In this document: in pieces, positions 1 to 9,881 of the stretch | Layout of the letters: each line of letters opens with the position of its first letter | Numbering within the stretch: the stretch's first letter is position 1 | Assembly (NCBI RefSeq): GCF_006351965.1 | Contig: NZ_CP040932.1 | Location: 2,046,001-2,110,000 of the forward strand | Length of the DNA stretch: 64,000 nucleotides | From: Oceanicola sp. D3 | GTDB lineage: Bacteria > Pseudomonadota > Alphaproteobacteria > Rhodobacterales > Rhodobacteraceae | Direction: 5' to 3' | The notes under the pieces: model-generated | Databases searched by the model: none | Told to the model about the DNA's origin: nothing | Seen by the model: only the letters and a program-made list of their open reading frames with translations | Translations under genes and position numbers: made by a program

Positions 1-45
1 GATGACCGGACGCTATGGCAACTTGCCGCAGCCGTCAACAGGTAA
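1..45 (+). CDS. Possible C-terminal end of an upstream gene (partial)
   Basis: One rightward frame is open from the window edge and would end in the tail DDRTLWQLAAAVNR followed by TAA at 43-45. The tail is amphipathic and looks protein-like, but only 14 codons are visible and the family cannot be named. Other frames are also open over such a short stretch, so this is a weak call. Confidence 0.3.
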   Translation, partial: DDRTLWQLAAAVNR

Positions 46-76
46 AAGAACACCCCTCAAGAATTTGAACACGCTA

Positions 77-158
77 AGAAAAAAGCCGCGCCACCAAGGT
101 GACGCGGCCAGTCTGACAGGGAGGAAGTCAATCCGGGCCAAGAGGACGGAGGCCCGGA
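77..158 (-). ncRNA. Candidate leftward small RNA end with intrinsic terminator
   Basis: Read on the minus strand there is a hairpin at 158-132 (8-bp perfect stem, 11-nt loop), a C-rich linker, then a hairpin at 108-85 (GCCGCG/CGCGGC, extended by CACC/GGTG) followed by six T at 84-79. This is the form of an intrinsic terminator pointing left. No leftward protein gene lies to the right before position 2115, so the terminator may end a small RNA or an antisense transcript of the ATPase gene. The 5' end and promoter are not defined. The C-rich linker is simply the complement of purine-rich, Shine-Dalgarno-like sequence on the plus strand, so it is not independent evidence. Confidence 0.35.
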
Positions 159-225
159 CAAGATGAACACTGGCAGAGAAAGGTTAATACTTTATGTTGG
201 GTCCGAAAACGATCTGGAGGGCTAT

Positions 226-1779
<1,554 letters not shown>

Positions 1780-1852
1780 GGCGGGACTTATCCCGATGCT
1801 TCTGACACACCGTTAAAGAGTGGCCCCGCCCGATGTGCGCCGTAAACATGCC

Positions 1853-2110
1853 GTAGGGTGGGTGCCAACCCACCACTCGCCTAACGGACCCTGCAAGCCG
1901 GGCAGCGCCGTCCCGCGGGGTGGCGCTTCCAATAGTGAGAGATGGCACTTTATGGTGCAGCGGTCATCTTCCCTCAGAGGTGGCGACTGACCTCACCCAA
2001 GCGCCGCCCCGCGGGACGGCGCTGCCCGGCGCCTTACGGCGCGCACCGGGCGGGCACATTTCCGCACCGTCACGGCTCTTGCGGAATAACGTAGGTTGGG
2101 TGCCAACCCA
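1853..2110. repeat. Inverted-repeat element bounded by GTAGG(G/T)TGGGTGCCAACCCA copies
   Basis: This fills most of the 335-bp gap between the ATPase gene and the next gene. A GTAGG(G/T)TGGGTGCCAACCCA motif occurs at 1853-1872 and again, same orientation, at 2091-2110. Each contains the palindromic core TGGGTGCCAACCCA. Between them are 32-bp inverted arms at 1897-1928 and 1999-2030, matching at 31 of 32 positions and separated by 70 bp. No protein is convincingly encoded. The layout resembles a palindromic intergenic repeat or a MITE-like element rather than a simple terminator, although it could also stop the two converging transcripts. Confidence 0.6.
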
Positions 2111-2114
2111 TCGC

Positions 2115-3014
2115 CTAAGTCAGATACTTGGTAAACCACTCCACCGTCCGCTCCCAAGCCAGCGTCGCGGCATCCTCGTCGTAGCGCGGCGTCGTGTCGT
2201 TATGAAAGCCATGGTTCGCCCCTGCATAGATATGCCCCTCATAGGTCTTGCCATGCTCCTTCAACGCCGCCTCATACTCCGGCCAGCCCGCGTTGATCCG
2301 CTCGTCCAACTCGCCGTAATGCAACAACAGCGGCGCCTGGATCTTCGGCACATCCTCCACCGCCGCCTGCCGGCCATAAAACGGCACGCTCGCCCCCATC
2401 TGCGGGTAGGCCACTGCCAGCGCATTGCACACGCCCCCGCCGTAGCAAAAGCCCACCGCGCCCACCTTCCCAGTAGAGCCCTCATGGCTCATCAAATGCT
2501 CGAACCCGGCAAAGAAGTCGTTCATCAGCTTCGCCCCGTCGAGCTCGCGTTGCATCGTGCGCCCATCGTCGTCATTGCCCGGATAGCCGCCCGCCGGGGT
2601 CAGCCCATCTGGGCCCAGCGCCAGAAACCCGGCCTTTGCGGTGCGGCGCACCACATCCTCGATATAAGGGTTTAGCCCCCGGTTCTCGTGGATCACCAGC
2701 ACCGCAGGCAGCTTGCCCTCCACACCGGCGGGCTTCGCCATCAGGGCCCTGATGGTGCCATGCCCCTCGGGGCTTTCATATTCCACCCACTCGGTCTCGA
2801 TGTCGGGGTCATCCGGCGCAACCTGCTGGGCCAGCGCATAATTCGGCTGCAGGCTCTCCAGCACTGCCGCCGCCGTCACACCGGCAGCCACATACTTGCC
2901 CGCACCGGCCAGAAAGTCGCGCTTGGTCATCTTGCCATGCACGTAGCCATCGTACATTTCCAACAGCTTGGGGTGAAAGTCTTTCGCCGTCATCCGGCGT
3001 TCTGGCTTGTTCAT
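2115..3014 (-). CDS. Dienelactone hydrolase family protein
   Basis: 299-residue alpha/beta hydrolase of the dienelactone hydrolase (carboxymethylenebutenolidase-like) family. The nucleophile elbow is GFCYGG with Cys190. Glu110 in HEN, Asp237 in GELDERI and His268 in ANHGFHN complete the expected catalytic arrangement. Residues 30-55 carry a KRDFL motif followed by a hydrophobic stretch, resembling a Tat signal with KR instead of RR, so export is possible but uncertain. The ATG at 3014 follows GGGAGA; the frame stays open further upstream but without a start that fits. The substrate is not predictable from sequence. Confidence 0.85.
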   Translation of the reverse strand: MNKPERRMTAKDFHPKLLEMYDGYVHGKMTKRDFLAGAGKYVAAGVTAAAVLESLQPNYALAQQVAPDDPDIETEWVEYESPEGHGTIRALMAKPAGVEGKLPAVLVIHENRGLNPYIEDVVRRTAKAGFLALGPDGLTPAGGYPGNDDDGRTMQRELDGAKLMNDFFAGFEHLMSHEGSTGKVGAVGFCYGGGVCNALAVAYPQMGASVPFYGRQAAVEDVPKIQAPLLLHYGELDERINAGWPEYEAALKEHGKTYEGHIYAGANHGFHNDTTPRYDEDAATLAWERTVEWFTKYLT

Positions 3015-3153
3015 GTCGGTGTCTCCCTGTTCACGAAGGTCCGCTTCATCCCGCCAAAACGCTAGCACCATGCCGCCAATGCGCCGCCTCACGTTCCCGT
3101 CATCCGGAACCCCGGCGGCAGCCCGCCCGTTGAGCAGGCAAAGGAGGCCCAAG

Positions 3154-3516
3154 ATGACCGAAGCGGAATTCTGGAAAATGGAAGAGAAATACTGGACCGG
3201 CGGCAGCGATTACGCCCGCAGCGTCACCCGTGATGACGCGGTGTTCGTCTTTCCCTACCCGGCGGGCATCCTCAACGCCGAAGCCTCGATGAAAGGGCTC
3301 GACGGCGCCGTGCCCTGGCGCTCCGTCACCTTTCACGATCGCAGCTTCACCCATCAGGGCCCGGTGGCCGTGCTGGCCTACAAGGCCCATGCCGAGCGAG
3401 AGGGCGAGGCCACCTTCGTGGCGCTCTGTGCCTCAACCTATGTGGATGATGGCGACGGATGGCGGCTGATGAGCCACCAGCAAACCCCGGCGGCGATTGC
3501 CGAAGCCGGGGCCTAG
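3154..3516 (+). CDS. Small NTF2/SnoaL-like protein (DUF4440 type)
   Basis: 120-residue protein starting at ATG 3154 after GGAGG (3143-3147). It begins with a helix containing EEKYWTGG and continues with strands that fit the cone-shaped NTF2-like fold of DUF4440 proteins, ending near WRLMSHQQT. Such proteins are mostly uncharacterised. It is divergent from the dienelactone hydrolase gene (139 bp apart) and its last four bases overlap the 3' end of the convergent CorC-like gene. Confidence 0.6.
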   Translation: MTEAEFWKMEEKYWTGGSDYARSVTRDDAVFVFPYPAGILNAEASMKGLDGAVPWRSVTFHDRSFTHQGPVAVLAYKAHAEREGEATFVALCASTYVDDGDGWRLMSHQQTPAAIAEAGA

Positions 3517-4817
3517 CCCGCCCGCGTGGCAAGCGGGCGCATCTTCAGCCGCGTCAGGCGGTTGTCCTTGCGCGCAATCACTTCAAAGCGGAATCCGTGG
3601 AACGAAAACACCTGCCCCACGGTCGGAATCGCCTGCGCCTCATGAATCACCAGCCCCGCCACGGTGTTGGCCTCGTCGTCGGGCAGGTTCCAGTCATTGG
3701 CACGGTTCAGATCGCGGATGGTCATGGCGCCGTCCACGATCCAGTCATCCGTATCGGTCTTGCGCAGCGGATGATCCTCGTCGATGTCGAACTCGTCGGT
3801 GATTTCGCCAACGATCTCCTCAAGGATATCCTCCAGCGTGATCAGCCCCTGCAGCGTGCCATATTCGTCCACCACCAAGGCAAAATGGGTGTTGCGGCGC
3901 AAAAACTGACGCATCTGGTCATCCAGCGTCGTGGTTTCGGGCACAAAATAGGGCTCCATCGCCACATCCAGCACATCAAGGCTGCTCAGCGCCTCCGGTG
4001 CGCCGCCCGAGGCAAGCGCAGCCCGGTGGATGGCGCGCAGCAGGTCTTTTGCGTGGATCACGCCAACGATGTTCTCCTTGTCGTCCTTATACAGCGGCAA
4101 CCGGGTGTGGCGGCTCTCCAGCGCCTGCGCCAGCACCTCGTCGGGCGGGGCATCCACGTCGATCATCTCGATCTGCGAGCGGTGAAGCATGATCTCTTCC
4201 ACCGTCCGGTCGCCAAGATCGAGCGCGCCCAACAGCCTGTCGCGGTCCTCCTTCAGCACCACGCCTTCCGAATGGCCCAGCGCCAGCGCCCCGGCGATCT
4301 CTTCATGCACCGAAAACATCTGCCCATCCGGGTCGGTCTGCACCCCGACAAGGCGCAGCAACACCCGCACCAGCGCGCGGATCGAGCCAACGATGGGGGC
4401 CAGAACCCGCACAAGCAGCTTGATCGGCCGCGCCACCTGGCTGGCCGCACTTTCGGCATTGGTGATCGCATAGGTCTTGGGCAGCACCTCGGCAAAGATC
4501 AGCACCAGCAGCGTCATCACCAGCGTCGCCAGCGCCACGCCGCTCTCGCCGAAAAGCCGGGTAAACAGCGCGGTGGCGAGGCTGGCCGCGAGGATGTTCA
4601 CGAGGTTGTTGCCCAGAAGCACGGCACCAATGAGCTTCTCATTGTCCTCGGTCACCTCAAGGGCAACCTCGGCGCCACGCTCGCCCCGGTCCGCCCGGGA
4701 GCGCAACTTGCCACGCGACGCAGCGGTGAGCGCCGTTTCGGAGCCTGAAAAGAAGGCGGAGCAGACGAGCAACAGCAAGATGCCGCCCGAAGTGAGCCAG
4801 AATGCGGTGTCGATCAA
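3513..4817 (-). CDS. HlyC/CorC-family membrane transporter (DUF21 + CBS pair + CorC_HlyC)
   Basis: 434-residue protein. The first 150 residues are a DUF21 membrane domain with the signature FFSGSETALTAASR near the start and a segment LIFAEVLPKTYAI. Two CBS domains follow, then a C-terminal CorC_HlyC domain. Family members are implicated in magnesium or cobalt efflux, or in tolerance to these ions; the older name 'hemolysin' is misleading. The start appears to be TTG at 4817, since no in-frame ATG exists upstream before a stop and the DUF21 helix begins at once. A tiny frame ATG-N8 codons-TGA (4840-4815) ends on top of this TTG. Confidence 0.85.
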   Translation of the reverse strand: MIDTAFWLTSGGILLLLVCSAFFSGSETALTAASRGKLRSRADRGERGAEVALEVTEDNEKLIGAVLLGNNLVNILAASLATALFTRLFGESGVALATLVMTLLVLIFAEVLPKTYAITNAESAASQVARPIKLLVRVLAPIVGSIRALVRVLLRLVGVQTDPDGQMFSVHEEIAGALALGHSEGVVLKEDRDRLLGALDLGDRTVEEIMLHRSQIEMIDVDAPPDEVLAQALESRHTRLPLYKDDKENIVGVIHAKDLLRAIHRAALASGGAPEALSSLDVLDVAMEPYFVPETTTLDDQMRQFLRRNTHFALVVDEYGTLQGLITLEDILEEIVGEITDEFDIDEDHPLRKTDTDDWIVDGAMTIRDLNRANDWNLPDDEANTVAGLVIHEAQAIPTVGQVFSFHGFRFEVIARKDNRLTRLKMRPLATRAG

Positions 4818-4926
4818 GGGGTAAGCCGGGGTTGTGTCATGACCTACACGTTATGGGGGCGAGGCCGCGCAGGTTCAAGATGGCATACCGCTTCCGGGTG
4901 CTCGGCGCGCGAGCTACGCTGCGCTC

Positions 4927-5415
4927 ATGCCAGAGGCCGCCTATAGCTTCCGCCGCGCCACGCTCGCAGACCTGCCGCTCTTGCGCGGCTGGCTGGCGGT
5001 GCCCGAGGTGCGGCTCTGGTGGGGGCAGGATGACCCCTTCGATGCGGCCGATCTGCAAGGCACCCGCGTCGTGCCCCGCATCATTGCCCTATCTGGCACG
5101 CCCTTCGCCTACATACAGGACTATGACGTGCACGGCTGGCCCGATCATCCCTTCCGCCACCTGCCGCCCGGCGCCCGCGGGATCGACCAGTTCATCGGCC
5201 TGCGCGCTCTGCTGGGGCAGGGGCACGGCCCTGCCTTCATCCGCCAGCACATGGCCGCGCTCTACGCCGCCGGTGCCCCGGTCATCTGCACCGATCCGCA
5301 CCCCGAAAACGCCCGCGCCATCGCCGCCTACCGCAAGGCGGGGTTCGAGGTGGCCGGCGCCCCGCGTGACACCAAATGGGGCCGCATCCTGCCGATGGAA
5401 GCCCCGCACCCCTGA
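4927..5415 (+). CDS. GNAT N-acetyltransferase, aminoglycoside 6'-acetyltransferase-like
   Basis: 162-residue GNAT-fold protein. It starts with YSFRRATLADLPLL, has the acetyl-CoA loop region in RGIDQFIG...GQGHG, and ends with the motif HPENARAIAAYRKAGFE typical of the family. Overall arrangement is closest to the AAC(6')-Ib-like subgroup (Acetyltransf_8), but the natural substrate of chromosomal members is usually unknown and resistance should not be assumed. ATG at 4927. Confidence 0.75.
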   Translation: MPEAAYSFRRATLADLPLLRGWLAVPEVRLWWGQDDPFDAADLQGTRVVPRIIALSGTPFAYIQDYDVHGWPDHPFRHLPPGARGIDQFIGLRALLGQGHGPAFIRQHMAALYAAGAPVICTDPHPENARAIAAYRKAGFEVAGAPRDTKWGRILPMEAPHP

Positions 5416-5426
5416 GTCCAAAATGA

Positions 5427-5452
5427 AAACGGCGGCCCGCGAGCCGCCGTTT
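5427..5452. terminator. Bidirectional intrinsic terminator
   Basis: A 10-bp perfect stem (5427-5436 with 5443-5452) and a 6-nt loop, flanked by A residues on the left and T residues on the right. It lies between the convergent acetyltransferase and binding-protein genes and can serve both. Confidence 0.75.
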
Positions 5453-5475
5453 CCCCATTCAATATCCGGCTGCGG

Positions 5476-6522
5476 TCAGAACCCGGCCTTGATCTTCTCG
5501 AACTCGGCAATCATCTGCTCGCGCAGCGCGTTGTCCATCGGCAGCTGCGCCAGCACCGGGGCGCTGACCTCGCCAAGGCCCACCTCGTCAAGCGTCTCGG
5601 TGTCGATCTTGGCCATCTCCTCGGTGTTGGAGTTGCCATAGCCCCACTCGTTCACGATGTATTCCACCGAAGAGGGCGAGAGCCACGCGTTGATGAAATC
5701 ATGCGCCTTGTCTTCGCTGCCCGGCCCGTCGACAAGGTTCACGTAGCCGCAGAACCACACCGAAGATCCGCCCTCGGCCTCGCGCTGAAAGCCGATGTTA
5801 TGGCCATCGCCGCGCATCGAGGCAGGCGTTTCGCTCCACGCCCATGAAAACAGCACCTCACCCGTGCTCATCAGCTGCGCCAGCTCCGCACCATCGGCCC
5901 AATAGGCCCGCACATTGGGGTGCACCTCGCGCAGCCATGCGCTGGCGGCTTCAAAGTCTTCCTGCGTCGCCTTCGTCCAGTCGCTCACGCCGGTGGCCAG
6001 ATAGGCCAGCGCATAGATGTCATCCACGTTGTCGGGCAACGAAATCCGGCCCGCATATTGCGGATCCTTGAACACCTGCAAGCTGCCCACATCCTCGGCG
6101 CTCAGCTCATCGGCGTTAAAGGCAATCGCGGTCGAGCCATTGTCGGCGGGGATGAAGTAGACATCATCACCATCAGTAAAGATCGGGTCGCTCTTGTAGC
6201 TCTCGGCCACGGTGGCATAGCGCGGAATCTTCGAAACATCCCACGGCTCGATCAGCCCGGCCTGCCGCCACTTGTCCACCGATTGCGAGCAGGGGTGGGC
6301 GATGTCGGCCTTGAAGCCAGAGCGCAGCTTCTGAAACGCCTCTTCCTCTTCCCCGAAAAAGGTGAAGCTCGGGCTATCGCCGTACTTCTCGATGTATTCG
6401 CCAAAGAAGCCGGGCTCTTCAAACCCCGACCAGTCGAAGATCAACAGCTCTTCATCCGCCGCATGGGCAGTGAAGGCCGTCGAAAGAAGTAGCGCCGCAG
6501 CAGCAGAGAAATATCGCGCCAT
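5476..6522 (-). CDS. Extracellular solute-binding protein, spermidine/putrescine (PotD/PotF) type
   Basis: 348-residue periplasmic binding protein. A Sec signal peptide occupies residues 1-21 (cleavage after TAHA). The mature start EELLIFDWSGFEE and the segment YFIPADNGSTAIAFN fit ABC polyamine-type binding proteins (SBP_bac_8/PotD group). It stands alone, with no permease or ATPase gene next to it. A permease-permease-ATPase set of the same transporter class without a binding protein lies at 21.7-24.5 kb, so the two could work together; that is an inference. ATG at 6522. Confidence 0.85.
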   Translation of the reverse strand: MARYFSAAAALLLSTAFTAHAADEELLIFDWSGFEEPGFFGEYIEKYGDSPSFTFFGEEEEAFQKLRSGFKADIAHPCSQSVDKWRQAGLIEPWDVSKIPRYATVAESYKSDPIFTDGDDVYFIPADNGSTAIAFNADELSAEDVGSLQVFKDPQYAGRISLPDNVDDIYALAYLATGVSDWTKATQEDFEAASAWLREVHPNVRAYWADGAELAQLMSTGEVLFSWAWSETPASMRGDGHNIGFQREAEGGSSVWFCGYVNLVDGPGSEDKAHDFINAWLSPSSVEYIVNEWGYGNSNTEEMAKIDTETLDEVGLGEVSAPVLAQLPMDNALREQMIAEFEKIKAGF

Positions 6523-6699
6523 GATGTGGTGGTCCTTTGGTTGGCGGTGGGCTTTCGGATAGAAACGCTAGCCGCGCCGCGCCTTGCCCACAAGGGAAAA
6601 TACGAGGAAAGGCCTCGGCGGGGCAGGGGCAGGGGCACGTTGATTGACACAAGCACAAGCCCCGGCAAAACTTGCACAAAATTCAGGAGACTTCGCAAC

Positions 6700-7203
6700 A
6701 TGATCGGTGTCGAATGGGTTCGGATGATGGCCCGCTACAACGCCTGGCAGAACGAGCAGGTGATGAGCTGCGTGCGCCACCTCCCGCCCGATGAGCTGAC
6801 CAAGGACCGTGGCGCCTTCTTCGGCTCCATCCTCGCCACCCTCAACCACATGGTCTGGGCCGATACGTCGTGGATGAGCCGGTTCGATGGCGGGCCGGGC
6901 CCCGACGTGCCGGTAGAAGAAAACACTCGCTGCTGCCTCACCATCGGCGCATGGGAGGCGGCCCGCTTCCAACTCGACGGGCGCATCAAGGTCTGGGCCG
7001 CCGGTCTGCGCGAGCTTGATCTGGTCGGCGATCTCACATGGCACTCGCCCACCTATAACGCCGACTACCGCAAACCGATGGCAATCTGCGTCACACAGCT
7101 CTTCAACCACCAAACCCACCACCGCGGGCAGGTCCACGCCATGCTGACCTCCATCGGCCTCGATCCGGGCATCACAGACCTGCCGTTCCTGCCCGGAAGC
7201 TGA
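6700..7203 (+). CDS. DinB family protein
   Basis: 167-residue DinB-like four-helix protein. Metal-binding histidines are visible as LNHMVWAD near residue 50 and NHQTHHRGQ near 144. The family includes thiol-dependent S-transferases as well as damage-induced proteins, and the substrate cannot be inferred. ATG at 6700 follows AGGAGA (6685-6690). A TTGACA lies at 6644-6649 in the intergenic region, but no good -10 is seen at the right distance. Confidence 0.8.
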   Translation: MIGVEWVRMMARYNAWQNEQVMSCVRHLPPDELTKDRGAFFGSILATLNHMVWADTSWMSRFDGGPGPDVPVEENTRCCLTIGAWEAARFQLDGRIKVWAAGLRELDLVGDLTWHSPTYNADYRKPMAICVTQLFNHQTHHRGQVHAMLTSIGLDPGITDLPFLPGS

Positions 7204-7488
7204 ACGATCCTGCGGCCCCGCGCTCGCCTTCAATAGTGCCAAGACATTGCCCCATCATGTCGCCGTGAAATGTGCCGTGAGCTTACGCGACGACATATGG
7301 AACCCATTGATATGGCATCAAAAAACACCCGGCAACTCTCCGCCGATGTGCTGTTGATACAACGCGGTGCCCAAGCACAATTTCGTGTCCGCCCCGTGTC
7401 CTTATAACTCCCTCCAATCCTCTTACTTTCCAGCCATCCCGCAGCCCTCGTGGTTGCGGTCAAACCCTCTGAGAAGGATTAGGAGACA
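7204..7488. other. Intergenic region upstream of the DUF481 gene
   Basis: 285 bp without a convincing gene. A 77-codon leftward frame here has no ribosome-binding site or recognisable protein character. An 8-bp hairpin with one G-T pair (7439-7446 with 7452-7459) lies in the probable 5' leader of the next gene. No other structure was recognised. Confidence 0.4.
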
Positions 7489-8322
7489 ATGAAAAACACC
7501 ACCACGTTCGCCGCCTTCGCGCTCGGCACCGTTGCAAGCTTTTCCGCCGGGGCCGCGCTGGCGCAAACCACGACGTTCGACAACCGCGACGCCGCCGAAG
7601 AGCGTCTCGAAGATCTGCAGGAAGACATCACCGACGACTACGATCGTGACGTCGACGCCTTCGGCAACAGCGGCCGCAAGCTCGGTTTTGATGGCTCGGT
7701 TTCGCTCCGCTCCACCGCCCAGTCCGGCAACACCGAAAGCTTCGACGTGGGCCTCGGTGCCAACCTCGGCTGGTATGACGGCACCAATGGCGTCGAGTTC
7801 AACGTGGTCTACGACTACGGCGAGAGCAACGATGTGAAAGACACCGAAAGCCTGCTCTACGGCCTCGATTACACCCGTGACTTTGGCGACCGCTGGTATG
7901 CCTACGGCCAGATCCAAGGCAGCCAGGACGATTTCGCTTCCTACCGCCGCGATACCTTCGCGGGCTTCGGTGTGGGCTACAAGGTCGTCGAAAACGCTCG
8001 CTCCACTTGGTATGTGTCGGCAGGCCCCGGCTACCGCTGGGCCGAGCTGTCTGACGGCACCGAGATCGAAGAAGAAGCCGCCTCCATCGGCTCCAACTTC
8101 TCGACCAAGCTCACCGAAACGGTCTACCTGACCAACGACACCGACTTCATCTTTTCGGAGTCCGACAACGTGATCTACAACGACCTCGGCGTGAACGTCT
8201 CGATGACAGACGCCTTGGCGCTGCGCACGTCCATCGCGACCGAATACCACACCGATCCGCTGCCGGGTGACGATAACACCGACAACACCTTCGGCGTGTC
8301 GCTGGTCTACAGCTTCAACTGA
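7489..8322 (+). CDS. DUF481 family outer-membrane beta-barrel protein (YdiY-like)
   Basis: 277 residues. A signal peptide ends at about residue 25 (AGAALA). A short acidic helical segment (AAEERLEDLQEDITDDYDRD) follows, and the rest is alternating amphipathic strands starting LGFDGSVSLRSTAQSGNTES, the typical opening of DUF481 barrels. The last residue pattern VSLVYSFN ends in an aromatic-rich strand suited to Bam-dependent insertion. The gene is preceded by AGGAG and followed by a strong terminator, so it is a single-gene unit. Function of the family is unknown. Confidence 0.85.
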   Translation: MKNTTTFAAFALGTVASFSAGAALAQTTTFDNRDAAEERLEDLQEDITDDYDRDVDAFGNSGRKLGFDGSVSLRSTAQSGNTESFDVGLGANLGWYDGTNGVEFNVVYDYGESNDVKDTESLLYGLDYTRDFGDRWYAYGQIQGSQDDFASYRRDTFAGFGVGYKVVENARSTWYVSAGPGYRWAELSDGTEIEEEAASIGSNFSTKLTETVYLTNDTDFIFSESDNVIYNDLGVNVSMTDALALRTSIATEYHTDPLPGDDNTDNTFGVSLVYSFN

Positions 8323-8352
8323 TCCGATATCCCTCGTATCAGTGACAAGATT

Positions 8353-8382
8353 GGCTCGCCCAGAAATGGGCGGGCCTTTTTT
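8353..8382 (+). terminator. Intrinsic terminator after the DUF481 gene
   Basis: A 9-bp stem with one G-T pair (8353-8361 with 8368-8376), 6-nt loop AGAAAT, followed directly by six T residues. Confidence 0.9.
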
Positions 8383-8459
8383 ATTGCGGCACCGCTGCGC
8401 TCAATGGCCTAACATGCAAAAACAGCGCAGCGATTGCCGCATGAGGGCAGGGGGTTTCA

Positions 8460-8669
8460 ATGCCGCACGATAAGCCGGTGGCCCAGTCCGCCCACAGCGG
8501 CAACACTAGCCAAGCCCAGCCGCCCACAAAGGAAGTCACTGCCCGCGTGCTGGAGTGCTATGCACGCGGCTATTCAAGCCAACAGGCCGCCGACCACGTC
8601 GGTGTGGATCTGGCCACGGTCAACAAGATCGTGGCCGATGCCATATCAGAACAAGAGGGGCCGGGCTGA
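8460..8669 (+). CDS. Small helix-turn-helix protein
   Basis: 69-residue protein. Residues 25-60 form a helix-turn-helix (RVLECYARGYSSQQAADHVG, then VDLATVNKIVADA) of the kind seen in resolvases, transposases and sigma-like regulators. The N-terminal 24 residues are polar and probably disordered. ATG at 8460 is preceded by a G-rich SD-like run (8447-8454). There is no catalytic domain. It may be a stand-alone small regulator or the remnant of a recombinase. Confidence 0.55.
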   Translation: MPHDKPVAQSAHSGNTSQAQPPTKEVTARVLECYARGYSSQQAADHVGVDLATVNKIVADAISEQEGPG

Positions 8670-8739
8670 GCAACGCCCGATAAAGCAAACCTACGGGTCG
8701 CACACACCATCCCCGCGCAACGCTTAAGCGGGACGCGGA

Positions 8740-9765
8740 TCAGCCAGACAGGTCCACCGACTTGCCGTCACGAGAAGAGGCCTCAATCGCCTCTATCAAC
8801 CGATGCGCCGCCAAGGCCTCGCGCCCTGTCACCAGCGGCGCGCGCTCTTCGCGGATCGCGGCGGCAAAATCCTCAATCACCCTTTGGTGCCAGTCGTGCT
8901 TTTTCACCTCCTCGGCCCCCAGCACCTCCTCGCGCCCGTCACGCCAGTTCACCACCACCCCGTCACGGCCAATCCGCAACGACGCCTGCTCGAAATGCAG
9001 CGCAACCGTCTCGCTTCGTTGCGGAAACATCGCCGTGCTGGCCACCAGCGAGCCCACCGCACCATTGGCAAACCGCAGCCCCGCCACGGCAAAATCCTCG
9101 GCTTCCATGCGGTGCAGCTTCGATGTGGCCATCATCGCCTGAACCTGCGCCACCGGCCCGGTGAGGCTGAGTGCAAGGTCAATCGAATGGATCGCATTGG
9201 TTATCACCACCCCGCCGCCGTCCCGCGCATAGGTGCCGCGCCCCAGCTCGTCATAGTAGCTCTGCTCGCGCCACGCCGGCACGGCGATTTCCACCACGCC
9301 CAGCGCTCCGAGGGCGCCGCTGGCAATCAACTCCGCCGCCGCCCGCGATGAAGCGCGCACCCGATGCTGAAACACCACGCCAAGGGCCACGCCCGCCCGC
9401 TCGCAGATCTCCACAACCTCTTCGGCTTCGCCGAGCGTCCGCCCAACCGGCTTTTCCAGCAAAATGTGTTTGCCCGCTTCCGCCAGTGGCGCAATCACCT
9501 CGGCCCGCACGCTCGGCGGTGTGGCCACAATCACCATCTCGATTGCGGGGTCGTCGATGACCTCGCCAATCTGAGAGATAAAACTCGGCGCCGGCCCGTC
9601 ATAAAGCGCCGCAAGGTAGCCCGCCCGCTCCGGATGGCGTGAAACCACCGCCTCCAGCCGCAGCCTGTCCCCCGCCGCCGACAGGGCCGCCACATGGCTC
9701 TTGGCGATCATCCCGGCCCCCAGCAAGGCCACGCCAACCCTTCGTTCTTCTTCCGCCGCTGCCAT
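8740..9765 (-). CDS. Gfo/Idh/MocA family NAD(P)-dependent oxidoreductase
   Basis: 341 residues. The N-terminal Rossmann domain has GAGMIAKSHVAAL, and the family lysine motif EKPVGR lies near residue 96. The C-terminal alpha/beta domain starts after about residue 125. Members oxidise or reduce sugars, inositols and related polyols; the substrate is not evident. ATG at 9765 follows GGGAGGG; the frame extends 27 codons upstream but without a better start. Divergent from proA with 116 bp between them. Confidence 0.85.
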   Translation of the reverse strand: MAAAEEERRVGVALLGAGMIAKSHVAALSAAGDRLRLEAVVSRHPERAGYLAALYDGPAPSFISQIGEVIDDPAIEMVIVATPPSVRAEVIAPLAEAGKHILLEKPVGRTLGEAEEVVEICERAGVALGVVFQHRVRASSRAAAELIASGALGALGVVEIAVPAWREQSYYDELGRGTYARDGGGVVITNAIHSIDLALSLTGPVAQVQAMMATSKLHRMEAEDFAVAGLRFANGAVGSLVASTAMFPQRSETVALHFEQASLRIGRDGVVVNWRDGREEVLGAEEVKKHDWHQRVIEDFAAAIREERAPLVTGREALAAHRLIEAIEASSRDGKSVDLSG

Positions 9766-9881
9766 CTTGTCCCTCCCGCTGATGCGCCCCGTCACCAGAC
9801 CAGCAATCTGCCCGCCCCGCAAACCCCATTGAGCCGCGCCCCCCATCGCGCTACATCCCTCCCACCAAAGGAGCCAACGCG

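Noticed and set aside
3459-4748. Long rightward frame opposite the CorC-like gene
   Set aside because: His/Gln/Arg-rich composition typical of a reverse-strand shadow; the CorC-like protein has clear domains.
7230-7463. 77-codon leftward frame upstream of the DUF481 gene
   Set aside because: No ribosome-binding site or recognisable protein features; it covers the leader and promoter of the rightward gene.
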